This document shows, piece by piece, positions 9,563-18,156 of a stretch of DNA of 64,000 bases. Positions within the stretch are counted from its first letter, which is position 1; every line of letters begins with the position of its first letter. Position numbers and translations under genes: made by a program. The notes beneath the pieces were generated by a model. The model worked only from the letters and a program-made list of their open reading frames with translations, did no database searches and was not told where the DNA came from. The DNA is from Gordonia zhaorongruii. Lineage in GTDB: Bacteria; Actinomycetota; Actinomycetes; Mycobacteriales; Mycobacteriaceae. The stretch spans positions 434,001 to 498,000 of the forward strand of contig NZ_CP041763.1 in the NCBI RefSeq assembly GCF_007559005.1. Reading direction: 5' to 3'.

Positions 9563-10654
9563 ATGACCTACGGATCGCCGTACCCGCAGCAGCCACCTGC
9601 CGATCAGCCGCACGGCCAGCCGCAGTACGACCCGCCGCAGTACGACCCGCCGCAGTACGGGCAGCCGCAGTACGGGCAGCAAGCACCGTTCAGTCAGAAG
9701 CCGAACCGGTTGGCCGCATTGACCGCTCCGGTTGCACGGCAGTCGGCGAAGTTGTTCCAGGCCGGTATCGGCGTCGCCGCAGCTGGATTGCTCCTGGTGA
9801 TCTTCAGTTGCCTGAGCTGGGTCACGGAGAAGGACGACGGAAGCGGACTCGAGGCGTCGTACTCGGGACTGGGCGGACTGAGCGTGTCCGGTGAGTACGC
9901 AGATCGAGTATCCGAAAGCAAGGTCGCCGAGTTCGAGGACATGCTCAGTGCGCCGGGGGCCTGGACGCTCGCGTTCGGCGTACTGCTGGTGCTAGCGGGC
10001 GCAGTGCTGATCGCGCGCCGGTTTCAGTCGCTCGCCGCAGTCGCAGCAGCCGCGCTGGGTTTCGCGGCGTTCGTGGCGGCGATCGTCTTCTTCTCGTCCC
10101 CGGTCGGTGCACTGGATGGGGACAGCGAAGTGATCAATCCGGATAATGCGAGCCGCGGCTACGGTCTCTGGCTCGTCTTCTTCGGCGGACTGATCGCACT
10201 GGCCGTCGGAGTTTATGCGCTCGGATTGGCGCTCTTCCCGGAGAGGTTCGGCACACCGTCGCAGCCTGGCGGTCAGCAGCAGTTCGGTGCGGCAGGACAT
10301 GGCCAGCAGCAGTACGGTCAGTTCGGCCAGCAGCAGTACGGCCAGCCCCAGCAGTTCGGTCAACCCCAGCAGTTCGGGCAGCAGCAGTTCGGCCAGCAGC
10401 AGTTCGGCCAGCCCGACCAGTACGGACAGCAGCAGTCACCGCAGGGCGCACAGCCAGGCTACGGCCAGGCTCAGGGCTACAGCCACCAGCAGGGCTACGC
10501 GGCGCCCCAGCAGCCGGGCTACGGCCAGGCTCAGGGTTACGGCGAAGCCCAGGGCTACGGGCAGGCACCGGGGTTCGGCCAGCAGGGATACGGACAGCCG
10601 CAGGGCGGATACCCGCAGCAGCCCGGATACGGGCAGCACAGCAACGGACAGTAG
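9563..10654 (+). CDS. Four-helix membrane protein with Gln/Gly/Tyr-rich tails
   Basis: A 363-residue protein. Residues 1-45 are a Pro/Gln/Tyr-rich head with repeats of QYDPP and QYGQP; residues 60-235 hold four membrane segments like those of the preceding paralogue; the last 125 residues are almost only Gln, Gly, Tyr, Phe, Ala and Pro in repeats such as GQQQFGQ and GYGQAQ. Both low-complexity ends are predicted cytosolic. The frame opens earlier (9437), but the ATG at 9563 has AGAGGGGA just upstream and matches the paralogue's MTYG start. Such prion-like tails can self-associate; no function is established from the sequence. Confidence 0.82.
   Translation: MTYGSPYPQQPPADQPHGQPQYDPPQYDPPQYGQPQYGQQAPFSQKPNRLAALTAPVARQSAKLFQAGIGVAAAGLLLVIFSCLSWVTEKDDGSGLEASYSGLGGLSVSGEYADRVSESKVAEFEDMLSAPGAWTLAFGVLLVLAGAVLIARRFQSLAAVAAAALGFAAFVAAIVFFSSPVGALDGDSEVINPDNASRGYGLWLVFFGGLIALAVGVYALGLALFPERFGTPSQPGGQQQFGAAGHGQQQYGQFGQQQYGQPQQFGQPQQFGQQQFGQQQFGQPDQYGQQQSPQGAQPGYGQAQGYSHQQGYAAPQQPGYGQAQGYGEAQGYGQAPGFGQQGYGQPQGGYPQQPGYGQHSNGQ
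10262..10650 (+). repeat. In-gene tandem repeat tract encoding the QGY-rich tail
   Basis: Imperfect 12-24 bp units built from CAGCAG, TACGG and TTCGG modules repeat for about 390 bp inside the coding frame. The units stay in frame and drift in sequence, so this is a protein-level repeat, prone to slippage and length variation between strains. Confidence 0.8.
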
Positions 10655-10706
10655 TCACCGCGATGCCGGCCACTGACTCCAGACCTGTCGGCTGACGACT
10701 GAACAT

Positions 10707-10750
10707 CCCGGCCGTCGAACGTTCCGAACGCTCGACGGCCGGGTCGTTTT
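10707..10750 (+). terminator. Rho-independent terminator
   Basis: Perfect 12-bp arms CCCGGCCGTCGA (10707-10718) and TCGACGGCCGGG (10732-10743) around a 13-nt loop are followed by TCGTTTT. It ends the tandem membrane-protein unit 52 bp after its stop. Confidence 0.88.
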
Positions 10751-10836
10751 CACGGGATCGTTCGTCATCACGGCAGGGGCGGCGGATCTCACACCGCGGA
10801 TGGGGAGGGGCGATAGGCGCATTCACAGGTATTTAT

Positions 10837-11775
10837 GTGAAACTGCCATGCATGCCCTCCACAAAATTTTCGGCCTCGCGCGCTTTGGTCGTCGTCTTGG
10901 TGATGGCCGTCGTGGCCGTGCTCGGCGTCGCCATCGCGTCGTACCGGGACGCGGGGAGCGGTGCGGCGACCCCGCACATGGCAGCCAAGACCGGGCAGGC
11001 CGAGCAGCGAGCGGCCTGGGCCGACCGGCAGAAGTACGTCGCCATGGGCAGCTCTTTCGCGTCGGGGCCGTCGTCCAACAAGCGCGGACCGAACAACTGC
11101 GGGCGCAGTGACGACAACTACCCCAACCGGGTGTCGGACGCGCTCGGCATGCGTCTGGTGGATGTGACGTGCGCGAGTTCGACCTCGTCGGACATCCTGA
11201 CCCCGTCGAAGCGCTACAAGAAGCCCGCGCAGCTGGACGCAGTAACCTCGGACACCCGCCTGGTCACCATCACGACCGGCGGGAACGACGTCGGGTACAT
11301 CGGGCGCCTCAGTGTTCAGAGCTGCGCCCACATGGCGGCGATGGGCAAGCGCCCGCTGCGCTGCAACTCGGAGAAGCTCCCGTCGCCGACTCCGGTGCCC
11401 GCTGACTTCTTCGACGTGACGCGACAGCTGAACAAGATCGTGCATGCCGTGCACAAGCGCGCCCCGAGGGCGAAGGTCGTCATCGTCGACTACCTCCCGG
11501 TGGCCACTCTCGCCGACATGTCCTGCCCCGAGCTGCCCTTGGCACCGTGGCAGGTCCTCGACACCGTCACCATCGGCGAGAGCCTGGCGGCCGCGACAGC
11601 GCGGTCGGCGGCCGCGACCCACACGACGCTGGTGAAGGCATCGCAGGCGGGTAAGGAGCACACGGTGTGCTCGTCGAAGCCGTGGCTGCAGGGGTTCCCC
11701 GGCCACCCGCCCTATCACCCCACGACAGCGGGCAAGAAGGGCGTCGCGCAGTTGATCCTGAACAAGCTGCGCTGA
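10837..11775 (+). CDS. Secreted SGNH/GDSL-type esterase
   Basis: A 312-residue protein with an N-terminal hydrophobic segment (about residues 13-33) for export or anchoring. SGNH blocks follow: GSSFASGP (block I, nucleophile Ser in GSS where GDS is usual), GGNDVGY (block III, Asn) and the C-terminal HPTTAGKKG (block V, His). Six or more Cys in the mature part suggest disulfides, as in Streptomyces SGNH lipases. It likely hydrolyses lipid or ester bonds outside the membrane. The start is uncertain: GTG at 10837 or ATG at 10852; neither has a close Shine-Dalgarno. A terminator precedes it, so it has its own promoter. Confidence 0.88.
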   Translation: MKLPCMPSTKFSASRALVVVLVMAVVAVLGVAIASYRDAGSGAATPHMAAKTGQAEQRAAWADRQKYVAMGSSFASGPSSNKRGPNNCGRSDDNYPNRVSDALGMRLVDVTCASSTSSDILTPSKRYKKPAQLDAVTSDTRLVTITTGGNDVGYIGRLSVQSCAHMAAMGKRPLRCNSEKLPSPTPVPADFFDVTRQLNKIVHAVHKRAPRAKVVIVDYLPVATLADMSCPELPLAPWQVLDTVTIGESLAAATARSAAATHTTLVKASQAGKEHTVCSSKPWLQGFPGHPPYHPTTAGKKGVAQLILNKLR

Positions 11776-11832
11776 GTTCTCAACGCGTCGACCGTCGCGA
11801 TAGCCGGCAGTCGGCATCATCTAGAAGTCTCG

Positions 11833-11870
11833 AGAGTCCCCGGGCGATCCTGGATCGTCTGGGGATCTCT
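11833..11870 (+). terminator. Possible hairpin after the SGNH esterase gene
   Basis: AGAG-TCCCC (11833-11841) can pair with GGGGA-T-CTCT (11861-11870, one bulge), enclosing a GATCC/GGATC pair. It lies 57 bp past the stop between convergent genes. No T-run, so this is a weak call. The rest of 11776-11979 shows nothing recognisable. Confidence 0.3.
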
Positions 11871-11979
11871 GAGTTGGTGGCGCGATTCCATATCACCGCA
11901 AGACCCTCGGACAGTGAGTAGCTGCCAGGTCCGGTGACGCTGATCGAAGCAGCGACGCGGCCCGATCAGAACACGGACT

Positions 11980-13653
11980 TCAGCGACGCGAGGAGTTCTC
12001 GGCGGACTCGTGAGCTTCGGCGGCCTCGTCGATGGGCGTGTCGGTCACCGGGTCGTCCATCTGATCGTCGGGGGCGCGCTGGGCCAGTGCTGCTGCACGG
12101 TCGGCCGCCCGCTCCTCGCGTGACTCGTTCATCTGACGTACCAGGACGACGATCGCAGAGACGACCAGCAGGGCGCCGATCGCTGCCAGGAGCGAACCGA
12201 TCGACGTATCGGCGAACACGCGCAGGAGCCCGCCTGCGATGACGGCGATCGCGCCCACGATGCCCGATCGGATCGGGTCCTGCTTGCGCCAGTCCTCGCG
12301 CTCGCGACCGGTGGTGACGAGGCTGACCGGACTGCGGCGCAGCACCTCCACCAGGAACACGGTGAACGCCAGCGTGAGTGCATAGGTGAAGACGATGTTC
12401 CAGCTGGTCGGCAGGTCGGTCCACCGACGCGTCGTGCCCATCACCTCGGAGAGCACGAGGACGTGCCCGAGGTAGATGCCGAAGGAGCGGTCGGAGGCCT
12501 TGCGCATCACGGTGTCGGCGACGGATCCGGGGGAGCGGCGGTTCTGCCAGATGGTGCCGCCGATGTACAGGATGCAGATGATGCCCAGGAACGCGAACGA
12601 GTTGTGGAACATGAACACGTTGGTGGCGCGGAACATCTCCTCGCCGCCCGCGGCCGGGTCGGCGAGGGACAACGAGATGTCGGCTTTGCTCTTGAAGTAG
12701 ATGAGCGTCGCGATGATGGCCGCCAGGCTCGCGCCCACGATGGGCCAGCGCCACCGCTTCATGAACTCGGTGAACGCGCCGAAGTGGTACGCGGCGAGAC
12801 AACCCGCGAAGACGAAGAACTGATAGGGCAGGATCGTCACACCGAGGTAGCGCCAGAGGACGTCCAGGACGCCGTGCGTGAAGATCTCGTGCGGCGGCCG
12901 CACCATGTGGAACATGAACCACGCCTGCACTGCGGCGCTGAGGGCGAGCATGTACCGGTGGTAGCCCCACGAGCGCTTGATGACCCACAGGAGCGCCGGG
13001 AAGATCAGGTAGATCTGCATGCTCACCGAGAGGAAGTACAGGTGGTACGCGGCGTGGCCGGTGATCAGATCGTAGACGATGCTCTTGGCGGCCAGACCCA
13101 TGTCGTGGGGGCTGGCGAAGATGTCGCGTAGGTTCTCGACGCCGCCCTGCTGGTAGTGGCGGTTGACCCAGTAGAAGAGCGACCAGGCCAGGAAGGGGAG
13201 CCCGATGAGTTTGTATCGGCGACGCCAGAACGTCGGCGCGTGCAGATCGCGATTGCGGTACTGGTAGGTGAGGACGAAACCGGTGAGAGCGAAGAAGCAG
13301 TAGCGCGTGTAGCGCAGAAGCAGACCGACTCCCTGCGCCGCGACCGCGACGTACGGAACCATGCCCAAGACGACGTGATCGAGGATGACGCCCGCGAACG
13401 TGACGAGACGAACGAAGTCGATCTGGTAGAGGTGCCGGTCGACCTTCGCAGTCGTGACCTTGTCACCGGGTGCGGCCTGCTCGGAAGCGCCTGGCTGCGC
13501 GGTCCCAGCCGGCGTCTCACCGGTGTGCGAGACCTCCGCCGAAGACGCGTCGGCCGGAGCGACGTCGGTCTGAGTGCCGCCGGTGTGCGCCTCCTCAGAG
13601 CGCGTGCCCCTTGCCGGCTGAGGGGCGCCGGTGCCGGCTGCGATGTCTGGCAT
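11980..13653 (-). CDS. Membrane acyltransferase family 3 protein, possibly TmaT-like
   Basis: A 557-residue integral membrane protein. About 100 residues of Ala/Thr/Gly/Glu-rich N-terminal tail precede an acyltransferase-3 core of ten or more helices, which begins with the family motif YQIDFVRLVTFAGVILDHV; a charged C-terminal tail ends it. Members move acyl groups onto extracytoplasmic sugars or lipids. Because the divergent neighbour is a mycolyltransferase, a mycolate-related acetyltransferase such as TmaT, which acetylates trehalose monomycolate for export, is plausible but unproven. I chose the ATG at 13653 over the longer frame to 13785 because the extra head is unlike a protein N-terminus. 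Confidence 0.8.
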   Translation of the reverse strand: MPDIAAGTGAPQPARGTRSEEAHTGGTQTDVAPADASSAEVSHTGETPAGTAQPGASEQAAPGDKVTTAKVDRHLYQIDFVRLVTFAGVILDHVVLGMVPYVAVAAQGVGLLLRYTRYCFFALTGFVLTYQYRNRDLHAPTFWRRRYKLIGLPFLAWSLFYWVNRHYQQGGVENLRDIFASPHDMGLAAKSIVYDLITGHAAYHLYFLSVSMQIYLIFPALLWVIKRSWGYHRYMLALSAAVQAWFMFHMVRPPHEIFTHGVLDVLWRYLGVTILPYQFFVFAGCLAAYHFGAFTEFMKRWRWPIVGASLAAIIATLIYFKSKADISLSLADPAAGGEEMFRATNVFMFHNSFAFLGIICILYIGGTIWQNRRSPGSVADTVMRKASDRSFGIYLGHVLVLSEVMGTTRRWTDLPTSWNIVFTYALTLAFTVFLVEVLRRSPVSLVTTGREREDWRKQDPIRSGIVGAIAVIAGGLLRVFADTSIGSLLAAIGALLVVSAIVVLVRQMNESREERAADRAAALAQRAPDDQMDDPVTDTPIDEAAEAHESAENSSRR

Positions 13654-13856
13654 GAAACTAGATCTCTCGTCCGTCGGTTCCGCTTCGCTGCGGGTCTCTA
13701 ACCGTTGGGAGGCTACTCGTAGAAGCTGGGATTCTCCGCATCCGATCGCCGATGTCGCCGCTAATGCACTTTTCGCCCTGTGCACTGGGACTTCCTACCA
13801 GGGGTAAGAACCGCTAAGCTCTGGTACAGATGTTTCTAATGTGACTGATGGGGTGG

Positions 13857-14939
13857 ATGATGCGAGTATCTGTCGTGCGTGGAATCGCCGCGCTTGCAGT
13901 GATCGCGGCGACGACGGCAACCGCGGGGGTGGCGGCCGCCGAGCCGAGTGATTCGAAGCCGACGAGTCCGTCGAAATCGGCGCCGGTGACTGCGCCGCTG
14001 CCGTCGCGCGTGGTGACGAAGACCCAGGTCACCGGGCAGGAGATGCTCCTCGAGGTCTACTCGGCGGCGATGGGGCGGACGATTCCGCTCACCGTGCTCC
14101 GCCCGAAGGACGATGCGCGCCCGGCTCCGGTCCTCTACCTGCTCAACGGTGCGGGAGGCGGTGAGGACTCGGCGTCGTGGAAGGTCAAGACGGCGTACAA
14201 GAAGTTCTTCGCCGACAAGCACGTCAACGTGGTCACTCCGGTGGGCGGCGCATTCTCGTACTACACCGATTGGCAGCGTGACGACCCGCACCTCGGCCGA
14301 AACAAGTGGCAGACGTTCCTCACAGAGGAGGTCCCGCCGCTGGTGGACGATGCCCTCAACTCGACCGGCGCCAACGCCATCGCGGGTATCTCGATGGCGG
14401 GCACCTCGGTGTTCAACCTCGCTATCGCCGCACCCGACCTCTACCGATCCGTGGCCTCCTACAGCGGGTGCGCACGAACCAGCGACCCGCTCGGTCAGGC
14501 GTACATCCGCACCGTGATCGGCGACCGAGGACACGGTGACGTCACCAACATGTGGGGCCCGCTGAACGGGCCGGGTTGGCGGAAGAACGACCCGTACCTG
14601 CATGCGGACAAGCTGCGCGGCGTCAAGGTCTACATGACCTCGGGCAGCGGGCTTCCGGGACGGTACGACACCCTCACGTCGCGCCTCATCGACGGTGACC
14701 CGGCGATGCTGATGGATCAGGTGCTCATGGGCGGCGCGATCGAGGCCGTCGTGAACAGCTGCACGCAGCAGATGCGCGCCCAGCTCGCGAAGAACAACGT
14801 CGACACCACCGTCATCACGCGTCCGACGGGATCGCACTCCTGGGGGTACTGGGAGCAGGACCTGTACAAGACCTGGCCGATGATCGCGAAGGACCTGGCA
14901 GCAGCGAAGAAGCCGGGTGAGGATCGGGCCGCCGGGTAA
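13857..14939 (+). CDS. Mycolyltransferase / antigen 85-family esterase
   Basis: About 360 residues: a signal peptide (hydrophobic core then AAAEP cleavage region), then an alpha/beta hydrolase fold of the antigen 85/Cmt family. The nucleophile elbow GISMAGTS gives Ser about residue 179, GAIEAVV a likely Glu, and GSHSWGYW the catalytic His in the very typical family context. Such enzymes move mycolic acids between trehalose lipids and arabinogalactan in the cell wall. In-frame ATGs at 13848, 13857 and 13860 leave the start open by up to four residues. It is divergent from the membrane acyltransferase and ends at a long bipartite hairpin. Confidence 0.92.
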   Translation: MMRVSVVRGIAALAVIAATTATAGVAAAEPSDSKPTSPSKSAPVTAPLPSRVVTKTQVTGQEMLLEVYSAAMGRTIPLTVLRPKDDARPAPVLYLLNGAGGGEDSASWKVKTAYKKFFADKHVNVVTPVGGAFSYYTDWQRDDPHLGRNKWQTFLTEEVPPLVDDALNSTGANAIAGISMAGTSVFNLAIAAPDLYRSVASYSGCARTSDPLGQAYIRTVIGDRGHGDVTNMWGPLNGPGWRKNDPYLHADKLRGVKVYMTSGSGLPGRYDTLTSRLIDGDPAMLMDQVLMGGAIEAVVNSCTQQMRAQLAKNNVDTTVITRPTGSHSWGYWEQDLYKTWPMIAKDLAAAKKPGEDRAAG

Positions 14940-14953
14940 GGCCTCCCCGCGGT

Positions 14954-15020
14954 GCAGAATTCCCCGCTCGGCGTCGGAAAGCTAAATGCGTGCTTTCCTC
15001 GGCTGAGCGGGGAATTCTGC
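14954..15020. terminator. Long bipartite hairpin between convergent genes
   Basis: Outer perfect 16-bp arms (14954-14969 and 15005-15020) enclose a second perfect stem GGAAAGC/GCTTTCC (14976-14982, 14992-14998). It sits between the convergent mycolyltransferase and kstR genes and can work as a terminator on both strands. The two-stem structure is larger than the other terminators here. Confidence 0.75.
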
Positions 15021-15065
15021 GTTCGATCACCCGGGTGATCCCGGTGGCGGTGCTCCAGCGGACCT

Positions 15066-15728
15066 TCAGTTCTTGTCGAGCAACAGGTGGATGGTCAGCT
15101 CCATCCGGTTGGTGACGTCTGCGGCGGAGGCCCGGCGCGTCAGCCACTGCACGAGGTTCGACATCCACACGTCCGAGATGACGCGGGCGACCGCGAGGGC
15201 CTGCGTGGGCAGTTCGGAGTCCGCCTCGGCCGGATCGACCATCGCACCCGCGAGCAGGCGATCGATGGTGTCGGCGACGCGGTCGACCTCGCTGGTCGCT
15301 GAGGCGTCGGCGAACATGAAGGCGCGAGTCATGGCCTCGGTGAGCAGCGGGTCGCGCTGCATCGAGAAGGTGATCATGTCCAGCACGTGCCGGAGGCGCT
15401 CGATCGGCGTATCGCCGGGGAGTTGCGTGCGGTCGACGCGTCCTTCGACGCGCTCCAGTTCGCGGGCCAGCGCGGTCACCAGAAGGTGCACCTTCGAGGG
15501 GAAGTACCGATACAGCGTGCCGACCGCGACGTCGGCCTTCTCGGCGACCGTTCGCATCTGCACGGCGTCGTACCCGCCCTTCGACGCGAGCGCGAGTGTC
15601 GCGTCGAGAATCCGGCGGCGACGTTCACGTTGCGCCGCCGAACCGACCTCGGCACCCGACGTGGGTGCGGGTGCGGACGGCGGCGCCGGAGCGCTGACGT
15701 CGCTGCTGGTACTGACCGGGCCTGCCAT
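15066..15728 (-). CDS. kstR: TetR-family sterol catabolism repressor KstR
   Basis: A 220-residue TetR repressor. A Ser/Pro/Ala-rich head of about 30 residues precedes a helix-turn-helix matching mycobacterial KstR almost word for word (QRERRRRILDAT, SKGGYDAVQMRTVAEKADVAVGTLYRYFPSK), and the ligand domain also matches (DPLLTEAMTRAFMFADASA, ARVISDVWMSNL). KstR represses cholesterol catabolic genes and is relieved by 3-oxo-cholestenoyl-CoA-type ligands. The ATG at 15728 is used; the upstream frame is a shadow. It is divergent from fadE34, exactly as in M. tuberculosis (Rv3574/Rv3573c), with a KstR box between them. Confidence 0.96.
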   Translation of the reverse strand: MAGPVSTSSDVSAPAPPSAPAPTSGAEVGSAAQRERRRRILDATLALASKGGYDAVQMRTVAEKADVAVGTLYRYFPSKVHLLVTALARELERVEGRVDRTQLPGDTPIERLRHVLDMITFSMQRDPLLTEAMTRAFMFADASATSEVDRVADTIDRLLAGAMVDPAEADSELPTQALAVARVISDVWMSNLVQWLTRRASAADVTNRMELTIHLLLDKN

Positions 15729-15805
15729 ATAGCTGGTTCCCCCTCTTGTCGCGTGGCTGCCGGTTGGCAGCGGCACTTCGATGGTGTACACCCCTAGATG
15801 AACAT

Positions 15806-15819
15806 TAGAACAGGTTCTA
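15806..15819. promoter_or_regulatory. KstR box in the kstR-fadE34 intergenic region
   Basis: TAGAACAGGTTCTA is a perfect-arm palindrome fitting the KstR consensus TnnAACnnGTTnnA. It lies 36 bp before the fadE34 start and 77 bp before the kstR start, so it should control both, including autorepression. Confidence 0.9.
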
Positions 15820-15855
15820 GTTGCTCGGAACAACAGAAACGCAGAGGGAACACCC

Positions 15856-18024
15856 GTGACAATCGCCACGACATCCGACCAAAGAGTCGTATCCGACAGC
15901 GTGTCCGAGTGGGCGGTCGCCCGCTCCGTGATCGAGGCGGTCCGATCCGACGTCGATGGAGCGGGCTCGTCATGGCGCCGGTTCTTCGGGCAGGTGGCCG
16001 ATCTGGGGGTGTTCATGGCCGGCGTCGACGAGGAATGCGGCGGTGGCGGCGGCAGTCTGGAGGACGTCGCCGTGATGCTCGAAGCGTGCGGTTCGGCGCT
16101 GGTCCCCGGCCCGCTCGCCCCGACCGTTGCGGCGGGCCTCGTACTCGCTCGCCAGGGCGAGCAGGTCGCCGAAGCGGTACTGGCGGGCGGGCGGCCGGTC
16201 GTGGTTCCGGCGGCGGCGATCGCAGCGGGGACTCCGTACGACGTCGTCGACGGCGCCGTCGACCTGGGTCCGGTGCCGGCCTGGGTCGACGATGCGCTCG
16301 TCGTCGCGCCCCTCGCACTCGCCGACGGCCGGTCGGGGTGGTTCGCCGTCGACCTCACCGGAACGGTGGACGTCCAGGAGACTCCGATGGAATCGCCGCT
16401 CGACGGCACGGCCGTCCCGGTGCGTGTGCGGCTCGCAGGCCTCTCCGACGAGTCGCTCGTGCCGATCGACGACGGACGCCTGTTCTTCGACGTCCTGATC
16501 CTCGGCTACACCGCGTACCAGGCGGGCGTGACGCGGCACGTCCTCGACGTCGCCGTCGACTACGCGAAGGTCCGCACCCAGTTCGGCGCTCCGATCGGAT
16601 CGTTCCAGGCGGTGAAGCAGATCTGCGCGGACATGCTGTGCCGCAGCGAGCAGCTCGGTGCCGCCGCGTGGGATCTGGCAGGCGCGCTCGACGACGTCCT
16701 GCGCGATGACTCCGCGGACGCTCGGGCCCAGGCGGAGTTCTCCCGGCTGGCGGCCGCGGTGCTGGTTGCCGACCTGGCTCCACCAACGACGGAGGACGCG
16801 ATCCAGGTGCTGGGCGGGATCGGATTCACCTTCGAGCACGACGCCCACCTGTATCTGCGGTCGGCTCTCGCGACGCGCATGCTGCTCGGTCAGGGAGCGT
16901 CGGCCCGAGCTGAGTTGGCCCGGCTCGGCCGTGCCGGGGCGCGTCGCGAGTTCGCGCTCGATCTCGACTCGGTGGAGTCGCGTCGCCCGGAGATCGCCGC
17001 CGCTGCCGACGAAGTGGCCGCGACCCCGGAAGCGGAGCGTCGCGGCGCCCTCGCGCGCACGAAACTCCTGGCGCCGCACTGGCCCGAGCCCTACGGGCTG
17101 GGCGCCGAACCGGCATTGCAGTTGCTGATCGACGCCGAACTCGATCGAGTGGGCGTCTCGCGGCCCGACCTCGTGATCGCCGGATGGGCGCTCCCGACGA
17201 TCCTGGAGCACGGCACCGACGCTCAGCGTGAGAAGTTCGTCGCCCCGACGCTGGCGGGCGACATCCGTTGGTGTCAGCTGTTCAGCGAACCCGAGGCGGG
17301 GTCGGACCTGGCGTCGCTGCGCACCCGCGCGGTCCGCACCGACGGTGGCTGGCTGCTCACCGGACAGAAGATCTGGACGTCCGAGGCGCACATGTCGCAG
17401 TGGGCGGTGTGTCTGGCGCGCACCGACCCGGATGTGCGCAAGCACAAGGGCATCACCTACTTCCTCGTCGACATGGCGTCGGCCGGGATCGAGGTGCGGC
17501 CGCTCCGCGAGCTGACCGGGCGCGCGATGTTCAACGAGGTGTTCCTCGACGAGGTGTTCGTCCCGGACGAGATGGTGGTCGGGGAGGTCGACGGCGGATG
17601 GCGACTGGCGCGTACCACGCTCGCGAACGAGCGGGTCGCGATGGGCGGTTCGGGTCTCGGCAAGGAGGTCGACTCGCTGCTGCGGCAGGTCGAGGGCCGT
17701 GAGCTGACGCAGGCTCAGGCGGGTGAACTCGGCCGGATCGTCGCCGATGCGCACATCGGCCGGGTGCTCGATGCGCGTGCCGTCGTGCAGCGCCTGTCCG
17801 GTACGGACCCGGGTGCGACCTCCAGCGTGCGGAAGCTGATCGGCGTGGTGCATCGCCAGGGAGTGCCCGAGTTTGCGACCGATCTCCTCGGGGTCGACGC
17901 GCTGGCGTCGGCCCCGGCGACCGAGCTCCTGCTTCTCAACCGCTGCTTGTCGATCGCGGGCGGCACGACGCAGATCCTGAAGAACGCTGCTGCGGAACGC
18001 ATTCTAGGTTTGCCGCGCGGCTGA
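15856..18024 (+). CDS. fadE34: Double-domain acyl-CoA dehydrogenase FadE34 (ChsE3)
   Basis: A 722-residue fusion of two acyl-CoA dehydrogenase units. Residues 1-370 form a degenerate half and residues 380-722 the second half, with FSEPEAGSDLASLRTRA, the GWLLTGQKIWTS stretch and the C-terminal GGTTQILKNAAAERILGLPR. Mycobacterial FadE34/ChsE3 has this same layout and dehydrogenates a five-carbon steroid side-chain CoA thioester during cholesterol or bile-acid degradation. GTG start at 15856 with AGAGGGA upstream. The divergent kstR and the KstR box support the assignment. Confidence 0.93.
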   Translation: MTIATTSDQRVVSDSVSEWAVARSVIEAVRSDVDGAGSSWRRFFGQVADLGVFMAGVDEECGGGGGSLEDVAVMLEACGSALVPGPLAPTVAAGLVLARQGEQVAEAVLAGGRPVVVPAAAIAAGTPYDVVDGAVDLGPVPAWVDDALVVAPLALADGRSGWFAVDLTGTVDVQETPMESPLDGTAVPVRVRLAGLSDESLVPIDDGRLFFDVLILGYTAYQAGVTRHVLDVAVDYAKVRTQFGAPIGSFQAVKQICADMLCRSEQLGAAAWDLAGALDDVLRDDSADARAQAEFSRLAAAVLVADLAPPTTEDAIQVLGGIGFTFEHDAHLYLRSALATRMLLGQGASARAELARLGRAGARREFALDLDSVESRRPEIAAAADEVAATPEAERRGALARTKLLAPHWPEPYGLGAEPALQLLIDAELDRVGVSRPDLVIAGWALPTILEHGTDAQREKFVAPTLAGDIRWCQLFSEPEAGSDLASLRTRAVRTDGGWLLTGQKIWTSEAHMSQWAVCLARTDPDVRKHKGITYFLVDMASAGIEVRPLRELTGRAMFNEVFLDEVFVPDEMVVGEVDGGWRLARTTLANERVAMGGSGLGKEVDSLLRQVEGRELTQAQAGELGRIVADAHIGRVLDARAVVQRLSGTDPGATSSVRKLIGVVHRQGVPEFATDLLGVDALASAPATELLLLNRCLSIAGGTTQILKNAAAERILGLPRG

Positions 18025-18104
18025 CCCTCTGGTGCACGTCCGGAGAACGGAACGTCGCAGGCAGCGACGCTTCGTGTCCTCGGGCGGCATCCTTCTGATA
18101 CAAA

Positions 18105-18118
18105 TAGAACAAGTTCTA
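18105..18118. promoter_or_regulatory. KstR box upstream of fadE28
   Basis: TAGAACAAGTTCTA fits TnnAACnnGTTnnA with perfect arms. It lies 38 bp before the fadE28 GTG, separating fadE34 from the following operon and showing that the latter has its own KstR-controlled promoter. Confidence 0.9.
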
Positions 18119-18156
18119 ATTACGGAGCCGAGAGGCTCGATACTGGGAGGTGCCGG

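Noticed and set aside
10262..10650. Regular repeats resembling a CRISPR-like array
   Set aside because: Units are imperfect, in frame and encode a QGY-rich protein tail; no spacers of constant length and no cas genes.
15729..16409. Upstream extension of the kstR frame to 16409
   Set aside because: It is antisense to fadE34, lacks TetR features and crosses the KstR box; the ATG at 15728 fits KstR homologues.
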